NCBI RefSeq assembly: GCF_900547735.1
Contig: NZ_URHZ01000073.1
Location: forward strand, 1 to 26,653
Length of the DNA stretch: 26,653 bases
Direction of reading: 5' to 3'
Source of the DNA: an uncultured Clostridium sp.
GTDB lineage: Bacteria > Bacillota > Clostridia > Lachnospirales > Lachnospiraceae
The position numbers and the translations under genes are program-made. Positions 7,276 through 15,176 of the stretch are shown in pieces (position 1 is the stretch's first letter; each line of letters opens with the position of its first letter). The notes under the pieces are model-generated. The model was not told where the DNA came from. It worked only from the letters and a program-made list of their open reading frames with translations, and did not search any database.

Positions 7276-7487
7276 GTTACTGTTCACAGGTAGTATTCCG
7301 CGAGGTGTTTTTTGTGAGTGGAGCGTAGCGAAAGTCACAGACAGCGGGCCCCCTTGGGTCAAACCCGAGGGTTGCGGCGCGACGCAACGAAAAGTGCGCG
7401 ATGCGGACTTTTCATTACAATCAACGGCGTTTTTTGCCGTTTCTGTGCATCGCCCAGCGTGTTACTGGGCACGGAGTGAACAGTAAC
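7276..7487. mobile_element. 212-bp MITE-like element, copy A, with 8-bp target duplication
   Basis: Terminal inverted repeats GTTACTGTTCAC (7276-7287) and GTGAACAGTAAC (7476-7487) are perfect. The element is bracketed by a perfect 8-bp direct repeat AAAAAGGC (7268-7275 and 7488-7495), the footprint of transposition. There is no coding capacity. The interior holds hairpins, including a GAAAAG...CTTTTC hairpin related to the 36-bp repeat and AACGGCGTTTTTTGCCGTT, which looks like a terminator. Homologous in both end regions to the element at 22514-22665, in the opposite orientation. It fills much of the 670-bp gap between merR and the DUF2089 gene. Confidence 0.88.
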
Positions 7488-7649
7488 AAAAAGGCGTCTG
7501 CCTGTCATGCTCCCTGGAATCCGCCCCGCCCGCCATTTCTGAATTAACAGCAGGCAGGGTGTATACCGCACAGGATTTTTTCGTTTCTTACTTATTCATC
7601 ACTTTTTTCTTACCGGTTTAATTCATTTTTATTAAGCTTTAATTTTATA

Positions 7650-7678
7650 TTGACTTTAATAATGTTAAAGTATATACT
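7650..7678 (+). promoter_or_regulatory. Strong sigma-A promoter of the DUF2089 operon
   Basis: TTGACT (7650-7655) and TATACT (7673-7678) have a 17-bp spacer in very AT-rich DNA. The predicted start near 7685 gives a 5' leader of about 78 nt before ATG 7763. Confidence 0.75.
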
Positions 7679-7762
7679 AAATTTAATTAAACATTCCTGC
7701 ATCTCAGCGGTAAAATTTAATGCATAAATATAATAAGCAGTATACGTAAGGAGTGAATGCTT

Positions 7763-8065
7763 ATGTCAATTGAAATCATACCCGACTGGATGGCAAACCT
7801 GGATGACGAGGACGTCACTTTTATCAAAAAGTTTATCCTGGCCTCCGGTTCCCTGAAAGAAATTGCCGGCCAGTACCATGTCACCTATCCCACAGTCCGG
7901 CTGAGACTGGATAAAATAATTCAGAAGATCCTGATCAGCGAGGACACAGCGAATGAGCCGTACATCGCCCTGATCAAGCGGCTTGCGCTGAACGAAAAGC
8001 TGGATTTTGACACCGCCAAACTTCTGATATCCGAATATAAGAAAATCAAAAAGGAGGAACCCTAG
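7763..8065 (+). CDS. DUF2089 family HTH protein
   Basis: This 100-aa protein has a helix-turn-helix reading FILASGSLKEIAGQYHVTYPTVRLRLDKIIQKI (about 26-58), typical of DUF2089 proteins, which resemble the DNA-binding region of sigma-70-like or RNA-polymerase-associated factors. I chose ATG 7763 rather than 7757 because AAGGAG (7748-7753) is 9 bases away; the first ATG would be only 3 bases away. Its stop codon (8063-8065) directly touches the start of the next gene, a small membrane protein, so the pair is translationally linked. DUF2089 proteins often sit beside small membrane proteins. It probably regulates its own operon, but this is inference. Confidence 0.8.
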   Translation: MSIEIIPDWMANLDDEDVTFIKKFILASGSLKEIAGQYHVTYPTVRLRLDKIIQKILISEDTANEPYIALIKRLALNEKLDFDTAKLLISEYKKIKKEEP

Positions 8066-8470
8066 ATGGCAATGGCAAACTCTATCATCCTTGTTGTTAT
8101 TTTAGTCTTTTTTGGAGGCTCACTGTGGCTTCAGTTCTATCTGTCGGGCAAACCCGGCAGGTGGCCGGGACTCATCCTGCCCCTGATCTGCTTCCTGTTG
8201 TCCCTGCAGGCGCTGCTTGGCATCGCAACCTACAGCTCCGTGCGCACCTCGGTCACGACCATCACGGAGAACGGCACCTCCGTTACCCAGGAGGATGTCG
8301 TCGTACCGCCCGAGAAGAAGGATTCGCGCCAGATAGCTGCAACCGCAATCTCCGTATTTATCGGCAACAATATCCCCACCGTGGTTCTCCTCGGCATCTA
8401 TATCACCCGTCGCAGCCGGAGAAAGAAGAACCTGGAACTGGAAAAGATGAACATTCAGGATTTGGAATAA
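8066..8470 (+). CDS. Small membrane protein coupled to DUF2089 regulator
   Basis: I do not recognise a named family. The 134-aa protein has predicted membrane helices at about 6-26, 34-56 and 92-113. A polar loop between helices 2 and 3 (RTSVTTITENGTSVTQEDVVVPPEKKDS) is Thr/Val-rich and probably outside the cell. A strongly basic RRSRRKK stop-transfer and a short acidic tail follow. The ribosome site AAGGAGG (8051-8057) lies inside the end of the DUF2089 gene and the genes abut with no gap; a second ATG at 8072 is possible. It may tether or antagonise the HTH protein in anti-sigma style, but nothing in the sequence proves this. A bidirectional terminator follows at once. Confidence 0.7.
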   Translation: MAMANSIILVVILVFFGGSLWLQFYLSGKPGRWPGLILPLICFLLSLQALLGIATYSSVRTSVTTITENGTSVTQEDVVVPPEKKDSRQIAATAISVFIGNNIPTVVLLGIYITRRSRRKKNLELEKMNIQDLE

Positions 8471-8473
8471 AAA

Positions 8474-8533
8474 GCAGAAAAAAGGACCTCCCCCCGGACA
8501 AGACACAATCCGAAAGGAAGTCCTTTTTTCTGC
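8474..8533. terminator. Bidirectional Rho-independent terminator
   Basis: GCAGAAAAAAGGAC (8474-8487) pairs perfectly with GTCCTTTTTTCTGC (8520-8533). It lies between two converging transcripts, the DUF2089 operon and the etf/CoA-transferase/symporter operon, and has A- and T-tracts suited to both. Confidence 0.9.
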
Positions 8534-8603
8534 CGTCTGCATTCAACCCTGTAAGAAATAATGCATCCGGCATAAATCTATGAGAATGATGAAGGACCTG
8601 CTT

Positions 8604-9980
8604 TTAAATAGTTTCCCGGCTTTTCTTCTGTGTTGCCAGGCTGACCGCCACATAGGCTGCTGCCGACGGAAGTATCGGGAAAATCGATGCAAACGGCATC
8701 TGGACTCCCATCTTATTTATAATGACACAGGCGATTCCGATAAAGAAGCTTGCAACCGCTCCCTGTGTCGTTCCCTTTTTCCAAAGTATCCCGCCCAGAA
8801 TCATGACAAGGCCTCCGGCCGTCATGAATGTATACGCCATGGACAGCAGGGAAATAATGCTGGAAAACTGCAGGGACAGTACAAGGGCCAAGAGTCCGAC
8901 AATCACGGTGGACCAGGTTGTCATTCTCGCCAGCGTCTTCTCACTGGCCTGCGGATTGATATGCTTATAGTAAATATCACTGACAATATTGGCCGTGATT
9001 GTGACAAGACCTCCGTCACAGGTGGACATGACCGCCGCGCAGATCGAGGCAATTAAGAGCCCTGCGAGCACGGGCGGCATTGCCTCAAACAGCACCTGGA
9101 AAATAATCGTGCCGTTCGCTGCGTCCGGCCACATTGCCTTTCCGTACATTCCAATCAGAACGGGCAGGATAACAAACGGAATAATCATAAGGGCTGCGAT
9201 GATTGGCGCCCTCACCGCCGTTTTCTCGTTTTTACACGATACGGTACGCTGGAAGGCTGCGGATGAAACAAGGCCGTATAGAGCCGTCGGCCCCAGCATC
9301 ATAATGAACGTGTCCATGCTGAACGGAATAAACTTAAAACTTTCCGCAGGCAGGTTCTGGGCCATTAACTGAAATCCTCCTTTGCTGCCGATGAAAATAA
9401 CGGTTACAATAACGGTAATGAAGATAACCGTACTCTGGATCACGTCCGTCATCATAACGCCCCAAAGTCCCGACATCGAAGAGTAGATAATGACAATCAG
9501 AGTTGTGATGACCGCTCCCGCCACCGGATTGATGCCGATATATTCAAAGAGGCGCTTTCCTGCCATAATCTGTCCCGCCATGACCGCCGTATTGGCGGCT
9601 CCGTTTAAGACGGCCATCATAATGGTCGTGACCTTGTCTCCGTATCTCTGCTCCAGCATATCCGAAAGTGTGACACAGTTTCCTCTGTATACACGCCTCG
9701 ACATAACGGCTGCAAACAGGATGTAGGATAATGCGGCTCCCACGCCGAACCACATGCCTCCGATTCCGTATACGGCGCCATATTCAGCACCGCCGACCAC
9801 GATACCGTTGCCGATATGGGAACCGATATAGGATCCCGTTACCAAAAGAAGCGTTCCCTGCTTTCCGGCCGTCATAAAATCGTTCATGCTCCCGCCGTAT
9901 TTTCTGCCTGCAAGTCCGATCGCAATCATGACCGCCATGTAAATCCCCAGAATTACTAATACTATGCCTAAACTGCTCAT
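8604..9980 (-). CDS. Sodium:solute symporter (SSS family), copy 1
   Basis: This 458-aa membrane protein has about 13 helices. SSS hallmarks are the N-terminal MNDFMTAGKQGTLLLVTGSYIGSHIGNGIVVGG, the SGLWGVMMTDVIQSTVIF helix, and CAAVMSTCDGGLVTITANIVSDIYYK, which holds the Ser/Thr residues of the Na2 site. It imports an organic solute with Na+; the substrate is unknown. It is the last gene of the etfB-etfA-crotonase-CoA-transferase operon, 53 bp after the previous stop, which suggests it brings in the acid or precursor processed by those enzymes. A related symporter lies at 19313-20695. Three-dimensional class resemblance is to the PutP/PanF-type LeuT fold. Confidence 0.92.
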   Translation of the reverse strand: MSSLGIVLVILGIYMAVMIAIGLAGRKYGGSMNDFMTAGKQGTLLLVTGSYIGSHIGNGIVVGGAEYGAVYGIGGMWFGVGAALSYILFAAVMSRRVYRGNCVTLSDMLEQRYGDKVTTIMMAVLNGAANTAVMAGQIMAGKRLFEYIGINPVAGAVITTLIVIIYSSMSGLWGVMMTDVIQSTVIFITVIVTVIFIGSKGGFQLMAQNLPAESFKFIPFSMDTFIMMLGPTALYGLVSSAAFQRTVSCKNEKTAVRAPIIAALMIIPFVILPVLIGMYGKAMWPDAANGTIIFQVLFEAMPPVLAGLLIASICAAVMSTCDGGLVTITANIVSDIYYKHINPQASEKTLARMTTWSTVIVGLLALVLSLQFSSIISLLSMAYTFMTAGGLVMILGGILWKKGTTQGAVASFFIGIACVIINKMGVQMPFASIFPILPSAAAYVAVSLATQKKSRETI

Positions 9981-10033
9981 ACGTTTCCCCTTTCTCCCCT
10001 CGTATTTCCAGGCATCCCCTGCCTGCCCTCTGT

Positions 10034-11329
10034 TTACAAAATGCCCACCACCGCTGCCTGATGCTTAAGCTCTTCCCTGAATGCCGGATGAGCAATGTGA
10101 ATCAATTCCTCCGCCCGTTCTTTTACCGATTTTCCGCTTAAAACCGCAATGCCATATTCCGATACCACATACTCTACCATCGTACGGCTCAGGGATACGG
10201 GCGTTCCCGGCTCGAAATACGGAACTATCTTGGAGTACTTTCCATTCTTTGTTACGGATTCTATGACCACAATGGACTTTCCGTCGGGACAGCTTACCGC
10301 TCCCGCGGCAAAATCACCGATTCCGCCCATTCCGGAGTGCTGCCGCCCTTTTAAATATTCCGCATTGGCCTGTCCGAGAAGATCGACCTGAACCGCATTG
10401 TTAATGGCCGTCATTTTATTGTTTTTTGCAATAATGCCGGGAGTCAGGACATGGTTGCAGCAGTCCAGGCGGATTTCCAGATTGTCCTGCACGTAGTCGA
10501 ACAGCTCCCTGGAACCGACCACCTGGGTGCAGATGGAAACGCCCGGGTTCAGGGTCTTTTTGCGGTTGGTCACAAGGCCTTTTTTAGTCAGGTTCATCAG
10601 AAGATCCCCATATATTTCCGTATGGATTCCCAGATCCCTTACGCCGTCCAGGTACATCATGGCGGAGGAATTGAGGCGTCCGATTCCCACCTCCAGGGTG
10701 GCTTCGTTTTCCACCAGTTCCGACAGGCTGGCGCCGATGGCCTTATATTTTTCCCGATTTTCATCGGAATCGTCTATCTGTCCAATGTTGAGCGGATAGC
10801 CCTCCCCCTGCACAAGATAGTCAAATTCCGAAATGTGCATCACGTTATCACCGTGGACAAACGGAAGTTCCTCATTCAGCTCCGCAACGGCAAGCGGCAC
10901 CGCCCGGCACACATCGGCCATCATATCGGCCGAATTACCGAAAGAGACGTAACCGTCCTTGTTCGGAGCCGACACACAGGTGATAGCCACACGGCACTGA
11001 AAGTCTTTCAGCGCCACCTTGGAAAATCCCGAAAAACCGCAGGGTATAAACTGCATTCTTCCTTCTTTGATATAGTCCCGGTTCACCGAATCCATAAAGC
11101 TGGTATAGACGTTCAGTCCGTTTCCCATATTCTCCAGAAGGTGGGGAAAGTCCTCCTCCGGGGCGTAATAATTGGCCCCGGTCAGATCGCTTCTTTTCCC
11201 AAGCTCGGTGAGAATTCCCACCGGTTCCCTGGCTCCGCAGCAAAAGCTGTCCCCATCCTGTATCATGGCTGCCGCCTCGTGGGCGGAAATCAATTTATCA
11301 GCATATTGTTCTCTCCATAATCGTTCCAT
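10034..11329 (-). CDS. Acetyl-CoA hydrolase/transferase family CoA-transferase
   Basis: This family I CoA-transferase has 431 aa and is 4-hydroxybutyrate/butyrate:acetate CoA-transferase-like. It moves CoA between acyl-CoA and a free carboxylate through a glutamyl-CoA intermediate. The catalytic Glu is Glu238 in GIHTEIYGD. The glycine-rich CoA-site loop reads SGMGGIGDF (about 332-340), and the C-terminal signature is MVEYVVSEYGIAVLSGKSVKERAEELIHIAHPAFREEL. I prefer ATG 11329 because GGAGG (11338-11342) lies 8 bases before it; an upstream ATG at 11347 overlaps the crotonase stop and lacks a ribosome site. Gene order (ETF, crotonase, then this, then symporter) suggests activation of an imported acid for acyl-CoA chemistry. 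Substrate not determinable. Confidence 0.9.
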   Translation of the reverse strand: MERLWREQYADKLISAHEAAAMIQDGDSFCCGAREPVGILTELGKRSDLTGANYYAPEEDFPHLLENMGNGLNVYTSFMDSVNRDYIKEGRMQFIPCGFSGFSKVALKDFQCRVAITCVSAPNKDGYVSFGNSADMMADVCRAVPLAVAELNEELPFVHGDNVMHISEFDYLVQGEGYPLNIGQIDDSDENREKYKAIGASLSELVENEATLEVGIGRLNSSAMMYLDGVRDLGIHTEIYGDLLMNLTKKGLVTNRKKTLNPGVSICTQVVGSRELFDYVQDNLEIRLDCCNHVLTPGIIAKNNKMTAINNAVQVDLLGQANAEYLKGRQHSGMGGIGDFAAGAVSCPDGKSIVVIESVTKNGKYSKIVPYFEPGTPVSLSRTMVEYVVSEYGIAVLSGKSVKERAEELIHIAHPAFREELKHQAAVVGIL

Positions 11330-11346
11330 TCTGCCGGCCTCCATCA

Positions 11347-12147
11347 TTATTTGTTGTACTGTTTCTTGAGAGCCGAGGCAAGTCCGCCCTCCGCAATATC
11401 GCTCCTGAAATCATCCACCTGCGTCGTCTGCATATGGACCCTGCCCAGATTGAAGAGTTCGGAAACAAAATCGATCGTGTTCCGGAATCCCTGAAGCTCA
11501 TAACATTTATTCAGGGAGTATTTAATAATCTTTGTACTCTCCGGCGGAATCTGTGCAATTCTCTCCGCGACCGCCATGGCCGTCTCTTCCAGGTTTTCCC
11601 CCGGAACAACCTGGTTCACCACGTTCATGTCCCGCATCTCTGCAGCCGTGAAGAATTTGCTCAGGTAGAAGAATTCCCTTACCTTGTTAAACGGCATCTT
11701 CCAGACTTCCATCGGGAATTCCGGCACATATCCCAGCAGGATCTCCGGGTTGCCGAATGTGGCGTCCTCGGAGGCAATCACCATGTCGCTGAGCATGGCA
11801 AGGGTGATGCCTCCGCCGATGCAGTATCCCCTGATCGCAGCCACGATTGGTTTTGGGAAATGCCACATTCTCATGAAAAACTCAATCTCCTCCGATGTAT
11901 CTTTCCTTCTCTCCACAACGCCTGTGATGTTGTGCTCCATGGCCTCCTTTAAATCAAATCCTGCCGTGAACGCTTTTTCTCCTGCTCCCGTAAGAATGAC
12001 AACACGGACCTCATCGTCCTCCGCCGCCATTTTAAGCGACTCGTCGATTCCGTGGATGACGGCGCTGTTTAACGCGTTTCTCTTCTCCGGTCTGTTGATA
12101 ATAATTTTGGCGATTGCCCCCTGTTTTTCATATAATAATTCGTTCAT
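11347..12147 (-). CDS. Crotonase family protein (enoyl-CoA hydratase/isomerase) with altered active site
   Basis: This 266-aa protein has the standard crotonase landmarks: NRPEKRNALN (18-27), oxyanion-hole segments AFTAGFDLKE (59-68) and GYCIGGGITLAM (107-118), and FGNPEILLG (131-139). Of the two acid/base glutamates of classical enoyl-CoA hydratase, the second is kept (Glu135, PEILLG), but the first is Thr115 (GGGIT instead of GGGCE). The usual GTIPGAGGTQ loop is replaced by GYVPEFPMEVWK. It therefore probably does not perform plain crotonyl-CoA hydration; a dehydratase, isomerase or hydrolase activity on another acyl-CoA is equally possible. It sits 43 bp after etfA within the operon, and its stop lies 17 bp before the preferred CoA-transferase start. 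Confidence 0.9.
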   Translation of the reverse strand: MNELLYEKQGAIAKIIINRPEKRNALNSAVIHGIDESLKMAAEDDEVRVVILTGAGEKAFTAGFDLKEAMEHNITGVVERRKDTSEEIEFFMRMWHFPKPIVAAIRGYCIGGGITLAMLSDMVIASEDATFGNPEILLGYVPEFPMEVWKMPFNKVREFFYLSKFFTAAEMRDMNVVNQVVPGENLEETAMAVAERIAQIPPESTKIIKYSLNKCYELQGFRNTIDFVSELFNLGRVHMQTTQVDDFRSDIAEGGLASALKKQYNK

Positions 12148-12190
12148 ATTGAACCATCCTTTCCTTTCACTTTCTTCTTTGAATTTTCAA

Positions 12191-13231
12191 TCAGTTTGCT
12201 TTTATCTTCTTAATCTCACGTATCAGTTCCGGAATTACCTCCAGAAGATCTCCCACGATTCCATAATCGGCCACTCCGAATATTGGAGCGTCCGGATCCT
12301 TATTGATTGCCACGATCGTCTCCGCTCCCGACATTCCGGCCAGGTGCTGGATGGCCCCTGAAATACCGCAGGCGATGTAAAGCTTCGGCGCCACCGTTTT
12401 ACCGGTCTGCCCCACCTGGTGTGCATGGGGAATCCAATCTGCATCCACGCAGGCCCTCGATGAACCGACCGCTCCTCCGAGCGCCTCGGCCAGCTCCCTG
12501 ATGTAGGAGAAGTTTTCCGCCTTTCCGATTCCGCGGCCGCCGGACACGATGATGTCCGCTTCCTCCAGATTGACGGACTGGACCACCTCCCTGATGCGCT
12601 CCACAATCTCGGTCCGGATGCGTTCCGGATTGATGACGGCCTTTTCTCTGATCACCTTCTGTTCCGTATTCTTATCATTCCGGGTATCTTCCGCAGTGCC
12701 TGCTTCCTTTACCGGCTTCTTGAATACTCCCGGCCTCACGGTTCCCATCTGGGGCCTGTGATCCGGACAGAGAATCGTGGCCATCAGATTTCCGCCAAAT
12801 GCCGGTCTTGTCCACTCCACGTTTCCCGTCTCCGCATCGATATCCAGCGCCGTACAGTCGGCCGTAAGCCCTGTTTTCAGCCGGCATGCCAGCCTCGGCC
12901 CCAGATCCCTTCCGTTGTTTGTCGCTCCCATCAGAATGACCAGGGGCCTGTACTTCTCCACAAGCTGTGTCATACAGTCTGCAAACACGTCGGTTCTGTA
13001 GTTCCTGTATATCTCATCCTCCACCAGGAGCACCTCATCCGCGCCGTAGGCTGCGGCCTGTGCGGCCGTCTCTTCCGCCTCATATGCCGGAATCACCGCC
13101 ACCAGCTTCTGTCCCGTCTTATCGGCCAGCATCCGGCCCGGCGTCAGCAGTTCATAGCCCACCGGCTTTGCCTTTCCTTCTTCGGTTTCAATAAATACCC
13201 AGATATTCTTATAATTCTGTCTCTGTTCCAC
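12191..13231 (-). CDS. etfA: Electron transfer flavoprotein alpha subunit
   Basis: This 346-aa FAD-binding ETF subunit pairs with EtfB from the gene 19 bp upstream. The N-terminal ETF domain includes YRPLVILMGATNNGRDLGPRLACRLKTGLTADCTAL (95-129). The C-terminal FAD domain has SGGRGIGKAENF (230-241), VGSSRACVDADWIPHAHQVGQTGKTV (255-280), LYIACGISGAIQHLAGM and IVAINKDPDAPIFGVADYGIVGDL. These are the classical FAD contacts (Arg259, Gln275-Thr276-Gly277). It shuttles electrons between an acyl-CoA dehydrogenase and other carriers; the matching dehydrogenase is encoded at 23882-25015 under the same predicted operator. The start is GTG 13231 with a GGGAGGGG ribosome site. A charged linker (about 170-200) lies between the domains. 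No ferredoxin-like N-terminal extension. Confidence 0.96.
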   Translation of the reverse strand: MEQRQNYKNIWVFIETEEGKAKPVGYELLTPGRMLADKTGQKLVAVIPAYEAEETAAQAAAYGADEVLLVEDEIYRNYRTDVFADCMTQLVEKYRPLVILMGATNNGRDLGPRLACRLKTGLTADCTALDIDAETGNVEWTRPAFGGNLMATILCPDHRPQMGTVRPGVFKKPVKEAGTAEDTRNDKNTEQKVIREKAVINPERIRTEIVERIREVVQSVNLEEADIIVSGGRGIGKAENFSYIRELAEALGGAVGSSRACVDADWIPHAHQVGQTGKTVAPKLYIACGISGAIQHLAGMSGAETIVAINKDPDAPIFGVADYGIVGDLLEVIPELIREIKKIKAN

Positions 13232-13250
13232 TTAAATCCCCTCCCGCATA

Positions 13251-14048
13251 TCACACCAATTTTTTCTCATCCAGAAATCCTGCCAGGCCGGCTGCAAACT
13301 CCGGGGCGGTCTTTCCTTCCTCTTTGATGCCCTGTTTTGTCCTGACCGGTGTAAATGTTTTCTTTACTTTCGTCGGGGAGCCCTTCAGGCCGCACCGTCC
13401 GGTGTCGATCCCCAGCATTTCGGCCGTGAGTACCGGAATCTCCGCCTTCGACGCCCTCATTTTACCTTTAATCGACGGGAGCCTCGTATCACCGGAAATC
13501 TTGGTTACCGTCACAACTGCCGGCAGTTTTGCCCTTACCACATCGTATCCGTCATCATTTTCCCTCTTCACCAGCACCGCGTCCTCCGCAAGTTCCGCAT
13601 CGGAGGCATATGTAATCTGCGGGATATCGAGATGTTCCGCCATCTCCGGCCCGACCTGGGCAGTGTCGCCGTCAATCGCCTGTTTTCCGCAGAGCACCAG
13701 GTCAATTCCCCCAACCTCTTTGTCCAGCCATGAAACAGCCTCCGACAGCACAAAACTGGTTGCCAGGGTGTCCGAACCTCCGAATGCCCTGTCGCTGATG
13801 AGCCATGCCCGATCCGCCCCTATGGACAGGCACTCCCTGAGCGCCGCCCTGGCCTGATCCGGTCCCATGGAAATGACGAGGACCTCCGCCCCGTACCGCT
13901 CCTTCAGGCGGATTGCCGTCTCCAGGGCATATGCGTCATACGGATTTACAATGCTTGGAACTCCGGCGCGTATCAGTGTGTTTGTCACAGGATCAATCTT
14001 AATTTCCGTTGTGTCGGGAACCTGTTTTACACATACAATAATCTTCAT
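13251..14048 (-). CDS. etfB: Electron transfer flavoprotein beta subunit, bifurcating-type motifs
   Basis: This 265-aa subunit opens with MKIIVCVKQVPDTTEIKIDPVTN, followed by VNPYDAYALETAIRLKE (34-50) and CGKQAIDGDTAQVGPEMAEHL (120-140). The last two motifs are those seen in anaerobe EtfB proteins that bind a second FAD, as in Acidaminococcus and clostridial electron-bifurcating ETFs. Bifurcation is therefore possible, but sequence alone cannot prove it. The C-terminal recognition-loop region IKGKMRASKAEIPVLTAEMLG is present. It is the first gene of the operon and is followed by etfA after 19 bp. Its promoter (-10 TACAAT at 14086-14091) carries a LysR-type palindrome shared with the acyl-CoA dehydrogenase promoter. 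Confidence 0.96.
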   Translation of the reverse strand: MKIIVCVKQVPDTTEIKIDPVTNTLIRAGVPSIVNPYDAYALETAIRLKERYGAEVLVISMGPDQARAALRECLSIGADRAWLISDRAFGGSDTLATSFVLSEAVSWLDKEVGGIDLVLCGKQAIDGDTAQVGPEMAEHLDIPQITYASDAELAEDAVLVKRENDDGYDVVRAKLPAVVTVTKISGDTRLPSIKGKMRASKAEIPVLTAEMLGIDTGRCGLKGSPTKVKKTFTPVRTKQGIKEEGKTAPEFAAGLAGFLDEKKLV

Positions 14049-14085
14049 ATTCTTTTTCCACCGTCCTTTAATTTTCTATGTATTT

Positions 14086-14153
14086 ATTGTATCAGAGCAA
14101 ATTTTCTAAAAATAGCAGTTTAAATTTTTACTATCTTGCAACTGAAAGTTGCA
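14086..14153 (-). promoter_or_regulatory. etfB promoter with LysR-type operator
   Basis: Minus-strand order: palindrome TGCAAC-N5-GTTGCA (14137-14153), box CTATTTTTAG (14106-14115), -10 TACAAT (14086-14091). The palindrome centre lies about 65 bp before the predicted transcription start and the box near -35, the standard recognition and activation positions of LysR proteins. No good TTGACA -35 exists, which fits an activator-dependent promoter. The same parts with the same spacing occur at 25171-25238. Confidence 0.75.
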
Positions 14154-14177
14154 TCTGAAAATAAAGTGATCTATAAT
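14149..14177 (+). promoter_or_regulatory. lysR promoter overlapping the operator
   Basis: TTGCAT (14149-14154) and TATAAT (14172-14177) have a 17-bp spacer. The -35 lies within the right half of the palindrome, so the bound regulator should repress its own gene, the usual divergent LysR arrangement. Confidence 0.75.
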
Positions 14178-14260
14178 TAGGGTACTATCCGGAACCATGA
14201 TCCGACGGGAGTTCCGGCCGTTTTGAACCGGTGAGATGATACAGACAGGCAGGTGATCAG

Positions 14261-15154
14261 ATGGAAATACGACAACTTCGTTATTTTGTGCAGGTATGTG
14301 AGAGCGGCAGCCTGCTGAGGGCATCCGAGATACTTTTTATCTCCCATCAGGCTCTCAGCAAGTCGCTGTCTCTGCTGGAGAAGGAACTGGGCGCGGCCTT
14401 GTTTTACCGGACCCCAAAGGGGATGATTCCCACCCAGTTCGGGCAGGAGCTGCTGGAAAGCAGCCGGCCGATACTTGAAGAATGGGAGCGCCTGAACCGG
14501 AAACTGGAGGAATCGGCGAACCACTATAAGGGCAAGATACGCCTCGGTCTGTCGGGAGGCCTGATTTACTTCGGTTCGGACAAGATCTGGGAATACTTCA
14601 AAGAGCTCCATCCCCACACGGAAATCGAATCCTTTGAGCACGGTTACATCGAGGGCCTGAGGCTCCTGAAGGCCGGGACACTGGATGCCGTCATTATTTC
14701 CGACTATGAAAACTCGGACGGCTATATCACCTACAGTCTTCCGTCCACCAGACGCCTTGTGATTGTGGAGAAAAACAATCCCCTGGCCTCAAAAGAGGAA
14801 CTGGAATTTAAAGATTTGAAAAATCAGAAATTTATCCTGTGCATCAACGATTTTGCTTATCATAAGTTTCTGCGTCTCTGCCAGGCGGAGGGCTTTACAC
14901 CCGATGTGCGCCGCACCAGCGATACGGTTTACATGTACAAGCTGTGCAGCGAGGACGGACTTTGCGGGCTATGCATTGATTCCAATGCGTCAAATCTCGT
15001 TCCGAAATATCCGGAACTGAGGACTATCCCGTTTAAAGACAACGCATTTCCCTATCCGCTCACACTGGTGGTAAGAAATAATTATCCCAAACCAACACTG
15101 ATCAAAGAACTGGTGGACTTCCTCACCTATTCCCTGAACAGCGTCTTATATTAA
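14261..15154 (+). CDS. LysR family transcriptional regulator
   Basis: This 297-aa regulator has an N-terminal winged HTH (1-60: MEIRQLRYFVQVCESGSLLRASEILFISHQALSKSLSLLEKELGAALFYRTPKGMIPT), a linker helix and a periplasmic-binding-protein-like effector domain (about 90-295). It is transcribed divergently from etfB, with 212 bp between starts. It is the natural candidate to bind TGCAAC-N5-GTTGCA upstream of etfB and of the acyl-CoA dehydrogenase gene, probably with an acyl-CoA or carboxylate coinducer (inference). GGCAGG lies before ATG 14261. A histidine kinase gene follows after 22 bp with no terminator, so the two are likely co-transcribed, which is an uncommon pairing. Confidence 0.95.
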   Translation: MEIRQLRYFVQVCESGSLLRASEILFISHQALSKSLSLLEKELGAALFYRTPKGMIPTQFGQELLESSRPILEEWERLNRKLEESANHYKGKIRLGLSGGLIYFGSDKIWEYFKELHPHTEIESFEHGYIEGLRLLKAGTLDAVIISDYENSDGYITYSLPSTRRLVIVEKNNPLASKEELEFKDLKNQKFILCINDFAYHKFLRLCQAEGFTPDVRRTSDTVYMYKLCSEDGLCGLCIDSNASNLVPKYPELRTIPFKDNAFPYPLTLVVRNNYPKPTLIKELVDFLTYSLNSVLY

Positions 15155-15176
15155 CATTACAGGACGGAGGAAAGTC

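Noticed and set aside
10451..11320. 289-aa plus-strand open frame
   Set aside because: It lies wholly antisense to the CoA-transferase gene, has a His/Ile-rich composition typical of a shadow frame, and has no family motif or promoter.
11684..12361. 225-aa plus-strand open frame across the crotonase/etfA junction
   Set aside because: It is antisense to two well-supported genes and has low-complexity shadow composition.
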